Positions 36,814-49,073 of a stretch of DNA of 64,000 bases are shown here, piece after piece. The translations under genes and the position numbers were made by a program. The DNA is from Asterochloris sp. CNOR1. Its lineage: Eukaryota > Chlorophyta > Trebouxiophyceae > Trebouxiales > Trebouxiaceae. How positions within the stretch are numbered: position 1 is the first letter of the stretch; each line of letters starts with the position of its first letter. The stretch spans positions 4,278,001 to 4,342,000 of the forward strand of contig OZ017746.1 of assembly GCA_963969365.1 (NCBI GenBank), in the 5' to 3' direction. Under the pieces are notes generated by a model that made no database searches, had not been told where the DNA came from, and saw nothing but the letters and a program-made list of their open reading frames with translations.

Positions 36814-38310
36814 TCAGGGCTGCCCAAGCTGCAGCCTGGCCTCACCTGGACATCCAACTGCAGCCGCTCCACCAATTTTTCCGTACTTGCGCCCTGCCTT
36901 TGACTGTTGACCAGCACCGACGATGTGGGCTCACAGCACTTGCCCTTTGCACTTGAGCAGCTTTCTGAGAGGTTTGAACTGCTTTTATTTGTGAAGGACG
37001 ATCGCCCACAGCTGTAGCTGGCATGCCGAGCAATAGGTCCAATCTGCGGGGTACGCTCTGTGCCTGAGCTTGCTTGACTGCAGGCTGGTCATCCAAGATA
37101 ATCGCCAGCGCTTTCAGGCAAAATCTCGCTGCAGCCAAGCTCTTCACAGACCTGGTGGCCTCAATGCAGAGGCCCAAGATCTGGTGCAGGCGGCCACTGC
37201 GCTTCGCAGCTTGTCCCCATCAGGCTCAACAGCCATCAAGCGGGGCTAGCAGGGGGATCCGGGGAGGGCGGCCAGGCCCACAATCTGCCTCCCTACAGCT
37301 TGCCACTGCTGGGCTCAATAGCCAACCATTGCCAATACCAGCCATGTTGGGTGCCGTCAGCTGTAATCTCTGTGTGTACGGGCAACGCATGCATGGCTGC
37401 ACAGTGTTGAGCTGCTGCTGGTGGGGGTACCTAAGCTGTGCTCCCTGTAGACTGGACAGGTCAACGCTTGAGGGGCCTGCACCGCATGTGCATTGGACAG
37501 TTCTGGAATTTTTGGGGAGTTTCTAGATGTGTGTTCTGGACGCAAGAATAGGCCTGAAACTTGGTAGGCACACAGCGCCTTCTTCTGAAAGAGGACTGCC
37601 TCCTACAGCTTTGACAAAGGAGCCCTGGCGCTCTCTCTCTCCATCCTGCGCCTGCAGTATGGGGGTGAGAGTCCTGCATTCTCACGCAGCCCCACCAGGT
37701 GCTACAGCTTGCTCCCTTGAGCTCTCCCATCAGCAGCCGCACTGTGAGGCATTTGATGCTGCCCTGTAGGGCGGCCAAGCCAGACGCTGCAGCTCAAGCT
37801 GGCACGGAGCCTTGGGTGTTTACACTGGCGTCTGCGTTGCAAGGCGTCTGCGGTACAGGCTGCAGCTTGTTCACAGGATGAGCCACTGGACACAGACAGT
37901 GTCTTCATTGCAAGGTGACCCAATCAGGTGCCGCAGCTTGCTCAGGGCCAGAGATCTGGGCACGTGGGGTCCACTGCAACTCTTGCTGGCTGCCCAGCTG
38001 TGGCCTAACAGCTTTGCTGCTTCCGGCCTCGCCTACATTGACGTCACATAGTTGCCTCTGCCCAATCCATGCAAGGCATGAGGTGGCTGTGCTGAGGTGA
38101 TCTAGGGGCAAATACGTGCATCGTGCCAACTGCAAGGCAGCACCCTCACAGACAGAAGAACAGCCACAAAACCAGGGAAGGCGCCTTATCAGCTCTCCCA
38201 GCATCAGGCTGAAAGCCTGTGGGCAGTTGCCTGTAAAGTGTCGCCCAGAATACATTTTGCAGTCTGATGTTTCCAGCTCAAGGATCAGGATAAGGTTTGT
38301 CAGGGACCTC
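36814..38310 (-). CDS. Poorly resolved minus-strand gene between the ALBA pair
   Basis: Two linked exons are reasonably supported: 37180-37074 (ILGLCIEATRSVKSLAAARF, then ALAIILDDQPAV) with a GC donor, and 36903-36846 (QRQGASTEKLVERLQLDVQ). A short last exon to a stop at 36814 is possible. Further upstream, ALSKLRHLIGSPCNEDTVC (near 37930) and SIKCLTVRLLMGELKGASC (near 37740) look coding, but I could not join them. If the model is right the gene ends only about 80 bp before the ALBA start on the same strand. No family is recognised, and the exact extent is uncertain. Confidence 0.35.
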
Positions 38311-38505
38311 ATCCAGACAGGAGAGGCAAGTCAGCTCATTGATAACAGTCTCAGGACTGAGAAGACTTCTTCAGCTTTCTTACTTGATTCTGCCAATCGA
38401 ATATTACATTGGCAGCAATCAAGGTTGTGGAGAGCCTTAATGGGAAGCTAAATCTCCTGAACGCGAGTCCTGCACTTCACCTGCGAGTCCTGCACTCCAG
38501 GGGAC

Positions 38506-40920
38506 ATGCTCGCCGCTCGGAACGATGCGAGGACTAACGGGCGCATCGAGGAGGAAGATGGACAGGGGACAAGCAGCAGGTTGGTTTGCAGCCCTCTTGG
38601 AAGCTGCACAATGGTGTATTGCATGTCAATGTGCACGCTGTTGCCCTGCAGCAGTCAGCTTGAGGTGCTTACGTACAACTCTTTGTGCATACTTGTTGAT
38701 ATGGGATGAGGCTCAGTCAGCCCGCAGGGCGGCATACTCACCGTGACCAACAAGAAGCAATGACTGCACCTGCCAAGCTCCAACTTGTCCAGTTGCCGCC
38801 CTGATTGCTGTGTGCAGGCCATGGATCCAGGTGGCCACAACTCAGAGCCCCCTGAGCTATGTCAACATGGCCAGAAACATCTTCCATTGCCATGAGGAAG
38901 CGACTGTGTCAGCTCTGGGCAATGCGATCGACCCTCTGATCACTGGTGCGCGCACAGCCGGATGCCAGATGCAGCGGCTGACGCTGGCCTGCACATGCTG
39001 CTGTCTGCTGCAGCATGTCTATTCGGGCCACAGCCCTCTGCATCTCGCCACATGCATGCATTGTTGTTGCACACGGCCAGGCGCCTTGGCCGTGCCAGGC
39101 CTGCCCACCTGCCATGCATGAGCGCTGCCATTGTGCTGCACCTGTCGCAGTGCAGCTGCCTGCAGCACATCAAAGCTGGCCAGCCCATGGGCTGAAGCCT
39201 CAGCAGCCCAGTCATTGCCTTCTGGCACAGGCGTTGCTGTTGGTCAACAGCATTGCCGTCTGTCATCGGGTGTGGCAAGCTGTGCCTGTTTGCCACTACA
39301 TTGCAGCCATGCCATTAGCCTGCTGTTGTGACCTGGCTGTTGTTGTACTGATTGCCTCCTATCCCATGTTGTAGTGGTCCAGATCCTGAAGACCCGGGGC
39401 TATGCAGAGGAGGTCAGCATCAGCACTGGTCTGGTGCGCCATACTGGGGACCGCAGGTAAGCACAAGAGGAAGGTCACAAAGGGAGGTCTGTGAAAACTT
39501 GCAGAGATGTGACTGATTGTGTTCAGCTGGAAGGATGTCTGCACCCTGCTGCACTGAATATGCTGGCCTGGCAGCAATGGTGGCTGTGCAGGATGATGCC
39601 TGCACCTGTGCCTCTGTTTGCGGCTCATGAGGCGCCAATGTTCATCACATCATGATTCTGCAGGTGGCACTTATGCAGCTGAGCCTGTCTTCTGCTGAGC
39701 AGCCTGTGTCCCAAAGGTTAGCCTGATGACAGGTTCCGCTGGACTGGCTGGCAGCCCAACCCATTTGCAGTCTCCCAGCAGCTGACTGGCTTGCGGTTTC
39801 ATCACCTCACTCCAGGTGCAAGCCAGGTCTTCACTTCCCTGCAGGAATCAACCCCACCCTGAGATCTCACAGAGACACACTGCTCCAGCTGCAAGCCAGC
39901 TCTCCACTTGCCGACAAGACCTGACCTAGACCCCAACAGCTAACTAGCTCTCACAGAGGCACACTGCTCCAGCTGCGAGCCAGCTCCCCACCTGCCTGCA
40001 GGGACCACCCATACCCCAGCAGCTGACAAGCTCTTGCAGAGGTGCACTGCTCCAGCTGGGAGCCAGCTCCCCACCTGCCTGCAGGGACCACCACCACCCC
40101 AGCAGCTGACAAGCTCTCACAGAGGCACACTGCTCCAGCTGCAAGCCAGCTCCCCACCTGCCTGCAGGAACCACCACCACCCCAGCAGCTGACTGGCCCT
40201 CACACAGACACACAGCTCCTTCTGAAGAGGCAGCTCCTCACCTGCCTGCAGGAATCACCCAGACCCCAGCAGCTGACTGGCTCTCACAAAGGCACACAGC
40301 TCCATCCGCAAGGGCCAGCTCCCCACCTGCCTGCAGGAATCACCACCACCCGAGCAGCTGACAAGCTCTCACAGAGACACACTGCTCCATCTGGAGAGGC
40401 AGCTCCTCACCTGCCTGCAGAACCCGCAGCCCATCAAGCTCCTCAGCACACAGGGCAGCATGGGGCTAAGCCATCACACTACTCCTGCTTCAAACTCAAG
40501 ACCTTTGAATGACCTGCAAGGCCTTTCAGAACACTCGCTCATGAACCCTGCCCTGCAGATGGGTGCAAGCCTCCACAGAAGCTTTCACAGAACCTGCAAG
40601 TGAACATCTGAGCCTTGCAAGCCTGCCAGGAGCTCCATCGGCAGCTTTGAACTGCTGAAAAGCTTCAGGCCGAATATTGTCTTGGCCCTTGCAGGGCCCG
40701 TCAGAAGCCAAAGATGGAGATTCTTTTAGCACGGGCAGCGGGCTTCTTTGAGGCAGTGGCCGGGGAGGGGCGTAGCACAAACGCCACTATCCCAAATGGC
40801 CCAGTGTATGATGAGCTCGACGGGAATGGAGCAGCCTCTGAGGACAGTGTGGCAGGCTCTGGGGAGGATGATGATGGTGCCAACCAGGTAGCCAGCGCCG
40901 CCAGCCTGCGGCGCAACTGA
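38506..40920 (+). CDS. ALBA-domain nucleic-acid-binding protein, short paralogue
   Basis: Exons: 38506-38579, 38818-38945, 39375-39456, 40695-40920; 510 bases, 169 aa. The domain runs WIQVATTQSPLSYVNMARNI, ATVSALGNAIDPLITVVQIL, KTRGYAEEVSISTGLVRHTG and RARQKPKMEILLARAAGFFE, followed by an acidic Gly/Asp/Asn-rich tail ending ASAASLRRN. Intron phases (2, 1, 2) and the 82-base third exon match the long paralogue, so the two descend from one gene. The loop that usually carries basic residues (KKPL in plants) reads TQSPL here, so RNA affinity may differ. The first donor is GTTGGT, weaker than the others, and the first exon is therefore the least certain part. Confidence 0.87.
39840..40430. repeat. 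~83-bp minisatellite, about seven copies, in ALBA intron 3
   Basis: Head-to-tail units containing cacactgctccagctgc..ag, ctccccacctgcctgcagg and accaccaccccagcagctga occur with starts near 39876, 39960, 40043, 40126, 40210, 40291 and 40376. Every unit carries a pyrimidine-rich tract ending cctgcag, a good 3' splice-site look-alike, ahead of the real acceptor at 40694. Confidence 0.9.
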
Positions 40921-42017
40921 CCCCAAAGGCTATGCTTGCCTTCAGAAGCCAGATCAGCTTCCACACGGAGGCTACAGACTCTCAGATGATCACTGGTTTG
41001 AGATGCAGCCCACTTCTTCCCCACAAGATGCAGCAGTCCCAGAAACCCCACAGCAGATCAGTCTCTGTGTTGGCAGCGCCCTCTGCACTGCCACGTGTCT
41101 TCTCAGCCTCATGTCAATCTGTGGGCAGGCACTTTCCTTAGTTTCTGCCACCTGCCAGCAGCTAAGTGGTTATAGTTATGCCCCACCGCAAAGAAACCCC
41201 CTCCCTTCCAGAACCGCTTGCTGCCCCCGCCTATGGCACCAGGCACTTCCTCGTGGCACAGCCCACTTGCCTGGACCACCAGACTAGGGCAACCGCAATG
41301 CTGAACCTCAACCCAACATGCTGAACAAGTGCTGCACTGTTGTACACATTCCCGTCCCTATTTTTGTGCTCTCATTGAGCATGACCAGAAGCACACCCCT
41401 GGCAGCACCAACCTTCTTGCTGACTGTGCTTTGACAGCATCGGAGGGACCATGCAGGCCCTCGTAGACACATGCAGCACAATAAGCAGCACACATACTGG
41501 GTCGCATTGCATTTTTGTGGTACCGACTAGGATGGGCACACAGACACATGTAATGGAAGTGAGTCTACCTGTTGAGGCCAGCTGGTGTCGCTCTTCATTT
41601 CGAGAAAACGTGGGCTGTCCATGCTCCAGCTGCTCCTGGACTGGGGCTTTCCTTTCAGCACTTGTGTCTTCTTGTTGATGAAAGAGGTAGACCTTTAAGG
41701 CAATAGTCAGAACACCTGCCCTTGTGACCTCAGGGATCGATCGGAGGATATCCCCTCTAATGCAGAGCAGAAGGCTGAAAGTCGCCTCCATGCAAATCAA
41801 AGCAGGAGTGGTTCCTGTAAAGGGGCCCACTGAAGTGCCACTGATGGCAATTGCATGCTGGGTCAGCCCTCTTGGTAGTCTGCCAGAAGGGGCTGGCAGT
41901 GTACCTGGATCTGGCGGTGAGGAAGCTGGTGATCCCCAGTGCAGTGGTGCACAGCCCGTCAGGGCGCTGTGCCAGTGTGGCTTGTCAGAGGCTTGTTCAA
42001 ACGTCCAGTTGCTGCAG
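40921..42017. other. Stretch without a resolved gene; probable 5' exons of the following gene
   Basis: No exon chain was fixed. A plus-strand segment near 41891-41980 (KGLAVYLDLAVRKLVIPSAV) looks coding and may be an upstream exon of the AT-hook/HMG gene, but its phase does not join simply. A 152-residue minus-strand frame (41830-41372) has no recognisable domain. Confidence 0.4.
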
Positions 42018-42137
42018 ACGTGAGCCCATTCACTGGTGCCGCTGTCCTGCCTCAGAACTTGCCATCACATGAGCTGATGCTGTGGGTCCAGCAGAAAGCG
42101 GAAGGCGCACTGGTGTTGGAGGTGTTGTCATGAGCCC

Positions 42138-42169
<32 letters not shown>

Positions 42170-45100
42170 TGTGTGAAGGTTGTGATGAGTCAGTAATCCA
42201 TGTTCACATCTTCCTGTGAGTATTGCGTCATGGGCTGCCTCTGCAGAATAATGGGAAAGACCTGGAGAGGCTCGGCAAGGAGCTGGTGAGCCAGAAACAG
42301 GGCGTTGCAGCTGTCCACAGCCTGAAGGTGGACCTGCCTGAGAACGGCACCCTTCCTACCGGTCATGCATATCCTCAGCCCACCCAGAATGCCTATCGGC
42401 ATCTCCTCTGTGGGAATCAAGCTGCATTCCCGACCTAAACCTGTTGACCTACAAGTTGAGTTCAAGACCGCTGCGCAGCACAGCAAAGCCAGCATGGCAG
42501 GTGAGATTCTGCTGAACACCTTGTCGGCATGCGTACTGCATGACAGCACGGTCACAGCACCCCTGTCTTGCCTGCAGGGGACGGTGCTGTTCAGCTGGCG
42601 CACTACATTGCTGTGGAGCAGACAAAATTCCACCAGCGACTCACGGCTGCTATTGAGCAATACCAAAGCACAGGGGAGTTGCCGCCCTCTGTGTTCACAG
42701 AGGGCCTCAGTATGCCACATGGTGGCCCTGACAGCCCCAAAAGAGGCCCTGGGCGCCCCAAGAAGAAGGACAATGGCGACAAGCGGAAGCGCAATGTGAG
42801 TCCCCAAGCAGATTGCACGCCAGGCGGGCTGACGTGCAAGCCCTTGCACTGCACTGCATTGCTCTGCAGCACTCTGTCCTTATCAGCAGTGCTGCTGAGG
42901 ATCCTGCGTATGGAAAGCAGGAAGGGATAGCAGCATGACCATGCGCCCCATGTGGTGCAGATCAAGGTCCACTCCTGGGCACACGGCACTTATTCAGTCT
43001 TGCTCCTGACACCCCAGCGTCTCTTAGCGCCTACATTTGCCCTGTGACCTGCCCTGCTACCCTGCTGCAGCGCAGCTCCAACCTACCTGCCCTGCTTCCC
43101 TGCTGCAGCACAGCTCCAACCTGGTATGTTTGTCACAGAGCTACTCTGTGTACCTATCTCCGCCCTGCCACCTGCTCCACCTGCAGCTGCAGCACTTGAT
43201 AATTTAGCATGATGATCAGGGAGCCGCTCTGTGCACTTGCCTCTGCCCAGTGACCCGCTCTGTTCTCGTCCGCTGCTGTAGCATGCGTCTACAGCCTTTA
43301 GTATTCAGGAAGCCTCTGCCTCTTGCATCAGTCCGTACACAAAAGTTGGAGCATCTCGCAGCCACCCTCATCCACCAAACATGCTGCCGACTGTTCCCTC
43401 CTGTTATCACCTCATAGTGTAGCTTTTGCTGCCCCGCAGCGATCAGTCGTTGACCTGCTGGTCAAGAGCAAACCTCAATGCAGAAGTCCGCTGCCCTCTG
43501 CTGCTGCAGCCCTCAGCGTTCAACATGTTCGTCAAGGAGCGCATGGCGGAGCTGAAGGCTGCAGGGGTGCATGCTGAGGGGGATGAGCGCAACCCCCTGT
43601 TCACTCTGGCGGCCCAGCAGTGGAAGCAGTTGCCAGAAGGGGAGAGGCAGGAGCGAGTCGCCAAGCACAAGGCGGGTGATGTCAACTGTTCCTTTGTGGA
43701 AAAGTCGAGCTTTATTGTTGCTTTGGGCTGCTCTGACAGCGCAGCCTGCAGCGACCAGATGCACGAGAGGGGGGCGCTGCCCCACCACAGGCGCTCCCCA
43801 TGCACCTATCTGCAAAGGCTGCATGTCCAATCTCAGGCCACTTGCACAGTGTGGGTCAGCAGGGTGGGACGCCAGGGTCATTGAGGCGTCTTGGGCTTGT
43901 GTGGCTTGCATGCTCTGCATGCAGCTCAGGATCTGACTGCCTGCAGGCTGCCCAAACACCATGCATTGCTTGCATATCAGGCCACCTAGCTGTGCACAGC
44001 ACTTACTCATCCAGCATGTCAGGCTGGCAGCAGAGCAACAGGCACGATGTGTCAAATTTTCTTGCCTGCTGCTGTCGACTGCCTCTGCTGCGTTGCGTGA
44101 CCCACCTGCCGCCCGAAAGGTCACCTGTTCGGAACCAGTGTCCCGTTATGGCTTGACCTCACACAAATGGCATGCCCAGGCACTGCCTGTGCTGTGCAGT
44201 GTTTGCCATGCTGCAGAATATGTAAGACATTTCGCAGGCACGACGATGGGTTCGAGTAGTTTTTGGCCGACCGCAGACAGATGTCTGACCTCATCTACAA
44301 AGCGTGCTCAGATGCTTAAACGATAGAGCAACAACATATTCATGCGGAAACTCTCAAGCATGTCTTGCAACTCCAGGACCCCAACAATCCTGATGCAGGG
44401 TCAGCCATTCAGACAACGCAGCAGCAGAATGCCCAAGGCTGCAGAATAGCATGTTTCGCCAAGCCACCATGCACCACAGCTTGCACCATGCCCACACTCT
44501 GTGATCTACCTGCTGCATGCATCACATCCTGTATTGCAGAGTGGATTCACGCATCAGGCATGCACATTTGCCAAAGGCGGTATTGCAGCAGCCAGATCCT
44601 GACGAGGCAGCCAGCAACCACAAATTCATGCTGAACTTAGTGTATTTCATGCTGATCTTAGTGTTTATCACTGCAGGCGCATCTGGAGCAGGCAGGTGTC
44701 GACGAGCTGGCCGGCCACGCAGATGACACCCCCCAGCAGATTGACACGCTGCCAGCCGCTGCCAAGCCAGCCCCTGCAGCTGCTGCTGCGCCAGCGCCGT
44801 CAGCCAATGGGGATTCAGCGGCACCACCAGCTGCAGCTGAGCTACCAGTCAAAAAGGAGAAGAAGCGGAAGCACAAGGAGAAGACAGAGGGGGCTGCTGC
44901 AGCGTCTGCAGATGTGAGTGCCCAGTCCTGCGCTGCTGTCGGCTGTGGCTTGTGGGCTTGGTCAAGACGAGCCTGCTTTGCAGCTCAGATGCCATGCCAG
45001 ATATTCTTGCATTGCTCGATGGGCTCCATGCTGGATAATGGCCAAATGGGTTTGCAAAGGAACAGTTGAGGCTGTTGCAGGCAAAATCCAGAGGGCTGTG

Positions 45101-45499
45101 CTGCTGTTGTGCTTTGTCTCATGCTGCGGCGCCAGGTTATCAGGCTTCGGCATGGCTGAGGTCCAGGTTTTGCACTGTGCTGCTTACCTCATGTTATGTG
45201 CTGGAGGGTCAGGAAAGGTTTGCAGTGGGGCAGAAGCAGTCTTATTTGCAGAAACTGAGGCTGTCTGGAGCTTTAGCATTGGCCTTTACAAGCGTGCTAG
45301 GCCTAAAAAGCTATGAGTCACACGACACTTCATGTGTGCACTGACAAGCTGCTTCGGTGTATAACTGCAAGCTCACATGCTTGTGGTGCAGGTGCCCATG
45401 GGAGAGCTGGCAGCAGCTGCCCAGCTTGGGGGAGAGGGGTTAAAGAAGAAGAAGAAGAAAAAGAAGAAGCACCAGATAGCAGAAGGCGCAGAGTCCTGA
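42018..45499 (+). CDS. AT-hook plus HMG/YABBY-like chromatin protein (5' end not resolved)
   Basis: Exons: 42018-42121, 42247-42361, 42578-42795, 43510-43675, 44677-44913, 45392-45499. The product includes LPSHELMLWVQQKAEGALVL, NNGKDLERLGKELVSQKQ, a helical stretch (LAHYIAVEQTKFHQRL), the AT-hook SPKRGPGRPKKKDNG, then PSAFNMFVKERMAELKAAG with PLFTLAAQQWKQLPEGE, which resembles the HMG-box-like YABBY domain (PSAYN-F-KEE...F--AAKNW). The tail is Ala/Pro-rich with the lysine clusters KKEKKRKHKEK and LKKKKKKKKK. Minor-groove binding through AT-hook and HMG elements is the likely activity; the role is inferred to be chromatin-linked. The join after 43675 (phase 1) to 44677 (phase 0) does not match, so a small exon is missing there. 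Convergent with the DUF1350 gene, 44 bp between stops. Confidence 0.72.
42139..42176. repeat. (TA)n/(TG)n microsatellite
   Basis: A run of alternating ta that passes into tg repeats. It lies in the intron between the exons ending at 42121 and starting at 42247. Confidence 0.95.
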
Positions 45500-45543
45500 A
45501 GTTGTTCTGAGTCACACTGAGAACGCATCCAGTCTGACAAGCG

Positions 45544-48500
45544 TCAGGCATCCAGCCACGCGATCATCTGGTCTGCCGCCCTGCGTATGTCCCTCTGCGT
45601 AAAGGCCTTGGCTGCCAGCCTGAGAGCATCTACCGGCGAGAAAGTGCTGCCCACCTGCAGCATGACACTTCTGACCCTTGACAAAAGTGTAGGTGCAGTG
45701 TACATACAGCACATGAAGGCTACGTTGAAGTTGCTACATGACCATGTTGATCTGTTTTTGAGTGTCACCTGCCAGACACTGTCTGTGCCACAGGGCGTGA
45801 TGTGGTTGCCTGGCAAGGTCACGTCCACTGTGCCTACAGCATCAGAACGCATGTGCTGTAAGCAGGTTGACGGGCCAGGTCCTTACACAGGTCAAGGTGG
45901 TGCCTGCCTGAAGTCTGTCTATGGGGTGTTGCATGCACCTGTGACCTGTTGGCGCACTTCATGACGGTGGTGTACGGACACCTTCATGGCAGACATACCA
46001 GACTAGTCTGCCTCATTGGCTCAGCTCTCAATGACAAGTAGCGCACCAGCTTGTCAACTGCGTTTGAAACTGTAGTGATTGCCCTGAGAGATGTACTGTT
46101 TCGCTTGTGGGAGAGGTGTAACCCTGCGTTTGCCAGTGCATCACAGAAGGCAGGTAGCACATGGAATGCGGCCCAGAGCCCTGTTGCTGGTCAGAAGGCA
46201 GCCAGACCTCTTTCCCTTGCAGGCAAAACATCAGCCCGGCAGTGTTGTGGCTCGGACACCCACCTTCAGGATGTCGCAGCTTCAGGACTGGAGCAATGTC
46301 AGCAGTGGCATCGATGCTGTCATCAACGAAGCGGACAAGCAGCGTCCGTGGGACGCTGTAGCTCCGGGAGATGAGAGCCCTGCTCTCAGAAGGCGTGGGG
46401 GTGAACTCTGTGGTGCCGGCCTCAATCTGCAGGCATGGAGCAGAAGTCCTGCAGAGCTTCCTGCTGCTTGAGATATGACTTTTATTTGGGAGCAGCAGGT
46501 CTGGGCCAGGCTTGACAACCACAGGCTTTCTTCCTTCGCTTGCCCTTGCATGAAAGGGCAATGTCCAGCCTTGCAGGGCGCAGCCAGCTTACTGATGATC
46601 GTACTGTATTTGTACATATTGAGACTGGCTACTCACAAGCAGCAGCCATCAGTCCTGTGCGCACTGTCCAGCTGCACAACTTGATTGCATCAGATGCTAC
46701 TCTCTGTTCTTGCCTCAGTAGCAGGCAAGCACACAATTACACTCACATGTCTGCATGGCCACCCGCTAGTCTCCCACAACCCAGACAAAGACAGCCTTGC
46801 CTGTGCCTGGCAGCTTCCTTTCCTGGCCCCAAACTCAGAGACAAGAGAACAGCGACTGACCTCACTGAAAACCGTGTCCAGCTGCGCAAGTGAGGTCGAC
46901 AAGCCATCCCGCGTGAACGCGTCCATGCCCCCCAGCGGCCCAGGAACGGCAGCTGCTCTGCAGACAGGGCAGCACTGGGCAGCAGAGGCCTCTACAGCAT
47001 ACCGTGGAGAGACACTGTGTACAATGGCCACAATGTTGTAGTCTGGCCCTGCCATAAATGGGCAGGCCAGACTGCTGTCTTTAGACTAGGCTGGCAGGCT
47101 CACCCTTGCAGAGCATCCTTGACCTATGCAGCTGGCTGGCGGGTCTCTTTGACATGCAACAGGGCAGGCCGGACTGCTGGCTGCACGTAATGCTGGCAGG
47201 CCCACCTTTGGAGCAGCACCTCTGGCCGTGGCAGCTGCCTGGCCAGCCCCCGCGCCTGGCTGCTCCTGAGGGCGTCCTGCAGCCCCGTGAGGGGCACAGG
47301 GATTGCCGCCTTCACCTGCCTGCAGCAATGCAGAATGCTCTCTTGAGTCTGGGCACATGTGAATACGTTGTTCTGCTTTGCTCCATTGAGTTACGCATCT
47401 CTAAGCACTGGCGCTGGCGCAAAGCACCAGATGCGTGGCCTTCTGCCTGCACACTGCTGCTCAACTCCCAGAAAGGGAAGGCTCAAACAAGTAGACGACG
47501 TGCATGTGCCCCCAAAACAGTGCCTGAGCTGTTTTCCTTGCTAGACCCTAGCAAAGAGCTGTCACCATACATGTAAGCAAGAAACGCAGCAGCTAGCATG
47601 CATCTACCTGCCACCATCTGGGCACACACATGCATCCATACTGGCCACCCAGCAGCAGCAGCTACTGGCACTGGCCCATCGCAGGCTTGTATGCATGCAA
47701 TCAGGCGAATCGGTTGCCAAGCACCCAGCAGAGCAATATGGAGATGTCCCTCTCTGCACTTGGTGGGAGACTGGAGGACGGTCGAGAGGGATCTGAGGGA
47801 AATACAATTTTTCTTAACTGATCCTTCGCTAGCTGCTAATCCTGCACAGCTGCAAGAGGATTGGAATGGCGACAATAATTGCCATGTTGATGGCGATGTC
47901 TGCAGCCTCCACTTCTTTGTGCAAGGCCTTGGGATGGACACACCCTGAGCCATGCAGGGCCCTGTGTGTGCCCTCATGTTAGCAGACAGCACCAAGCTGG
48001 CAGCAGCTGGCACTGCCCCACAGCTGGGGCTTTCCTTGCAGACGGCATCACACAGGTTGGGCTCACTGGTTGTTGAAGCTCATGAGAATGTTGGACTTGT
48101 TGTTGATTGGAAACTGAGATCCTATGAGCAAGTGCAGCAGCGCTCCATTGCTGTGTCCCACCCCGTGCACAGGCAGCTGCTCCTCGACGAGGAAGCCTTG
48201 CCCGCTTTGGCGCAGCTGCTGCATGCACTGCTGAAATGCCTGCAGGGCAAGGGAAGAGTACTGCAGCTTGCACAATTGCAAGGGCAAATAGCAGAGGTCA
48301 GTCTTGATGATATCCAGAACCGAAGCGCCGGGTGGGCAGAGACCACATCTTGGCTTGCAGTCCCCTGCTCTCGCGCTGGCAGTGCACACACAAACACAAA
48401 ACGACAAGGATGCTGTCTGTGACCAGGATCAAGGTAAGGCGGGGCTTGATGGTGGCAAGGTGCACAAAGTTGAGCTGTACACCTGATCCACAGTCTAGAG

Positions 48501-49073
48501 GAGCAGGACAGCACAAGAGGGAGGGGCCCTGGGCAGGGCAGGAATCAAAACCCCAAGCCTGTGCGCACTCTCAGCATGGTAGCCTGGCATGGCAACACAT
48601 GCAGTGCCAAGGTTGTCCCCTCACCGCATGTGTGGCTGCTGCACAGTCAATGTGGCGGAAGGTGACGGCATAGGGAGTGGCAATCACCTGCACGACAGCA
48701 CACATTCAGAGTCAGCACCCCGGTCGATGGGTGGGATGAAGGGGGGTGTGTGTGTCTCTGCCTGCGCTGCGCCATCAGCAGAGTTGCTGCCACAGAGCCG
48801 ACATTGTAGATGATGCTTGAGGCCCAAATCGCTCAAATAACACGTAAAATAGCCATCAGGGCAACTGTCACTGGCACAGACATGATGCCTTGACCACTAC
48901 AGCATGCACCCTCAGGTGCAGCAGAGCACACCCACTGTGTAGCCAGCGCCCGAGAGTAGCTGAATGAGCAGCTGGTAGGTCAGCTGGGGGGCCGCCCCCA
49001 CGAACGCTCCTGGCTCAAAATGGATCACTCCCCGTGGCTTGCCTGGAGGGGCAGTCACCCAGCTGGTGCCGAC
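45544..49073 (-). CDS. DUF1350 family protein, alpha/beta-hydrolase-like (5' end not resolved)
   Basis: Exons: 49073-48936, 48687-48625, 48239-48067, 47319-47206, 46957-46861, 46426-46264, 45833-45769, 45654-45544; 307 aa visible, all phases compatible. Family marks in order: VGTSWVTAPPGKPRGVIHF, FVGAAPQLTYQLLIQLLSG, VIATPYAVTFRHIDCA, LPVHGVGHSNGALLHLLIGS (the GHSxGA nucleophile-elbow region), KSNILMSFNNQQVKAAIPVP and, at the end, STFSPVDALRLAAKAF. DUF1350 proteins occur in cyanobacteria, algae and plants, usually plastid-targeted in the eukaryotes; their substrate is unknown to me. The elbow serine is present, so hydrolase chemistry is possible, but this is inference. The first exon(s), expected to carry a transit peptide, lie above 49073 and were not identified. 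Confidence 0.88.

Noticed and set aside
39840-40430. Possible CRISPR-like array
   Set aside because: The ~83-bp units have no conserved short repeat alternating with unique spacers; they are whole-unit tandem copies in a eukaryotic intron.
41372-41830. 152-residue minus-strand open frame
   Set aside because: No recognisable domain, no supporting splice partners, and it overlaps the probable 5' region of the AT-hook/HMG gene on the other strand.
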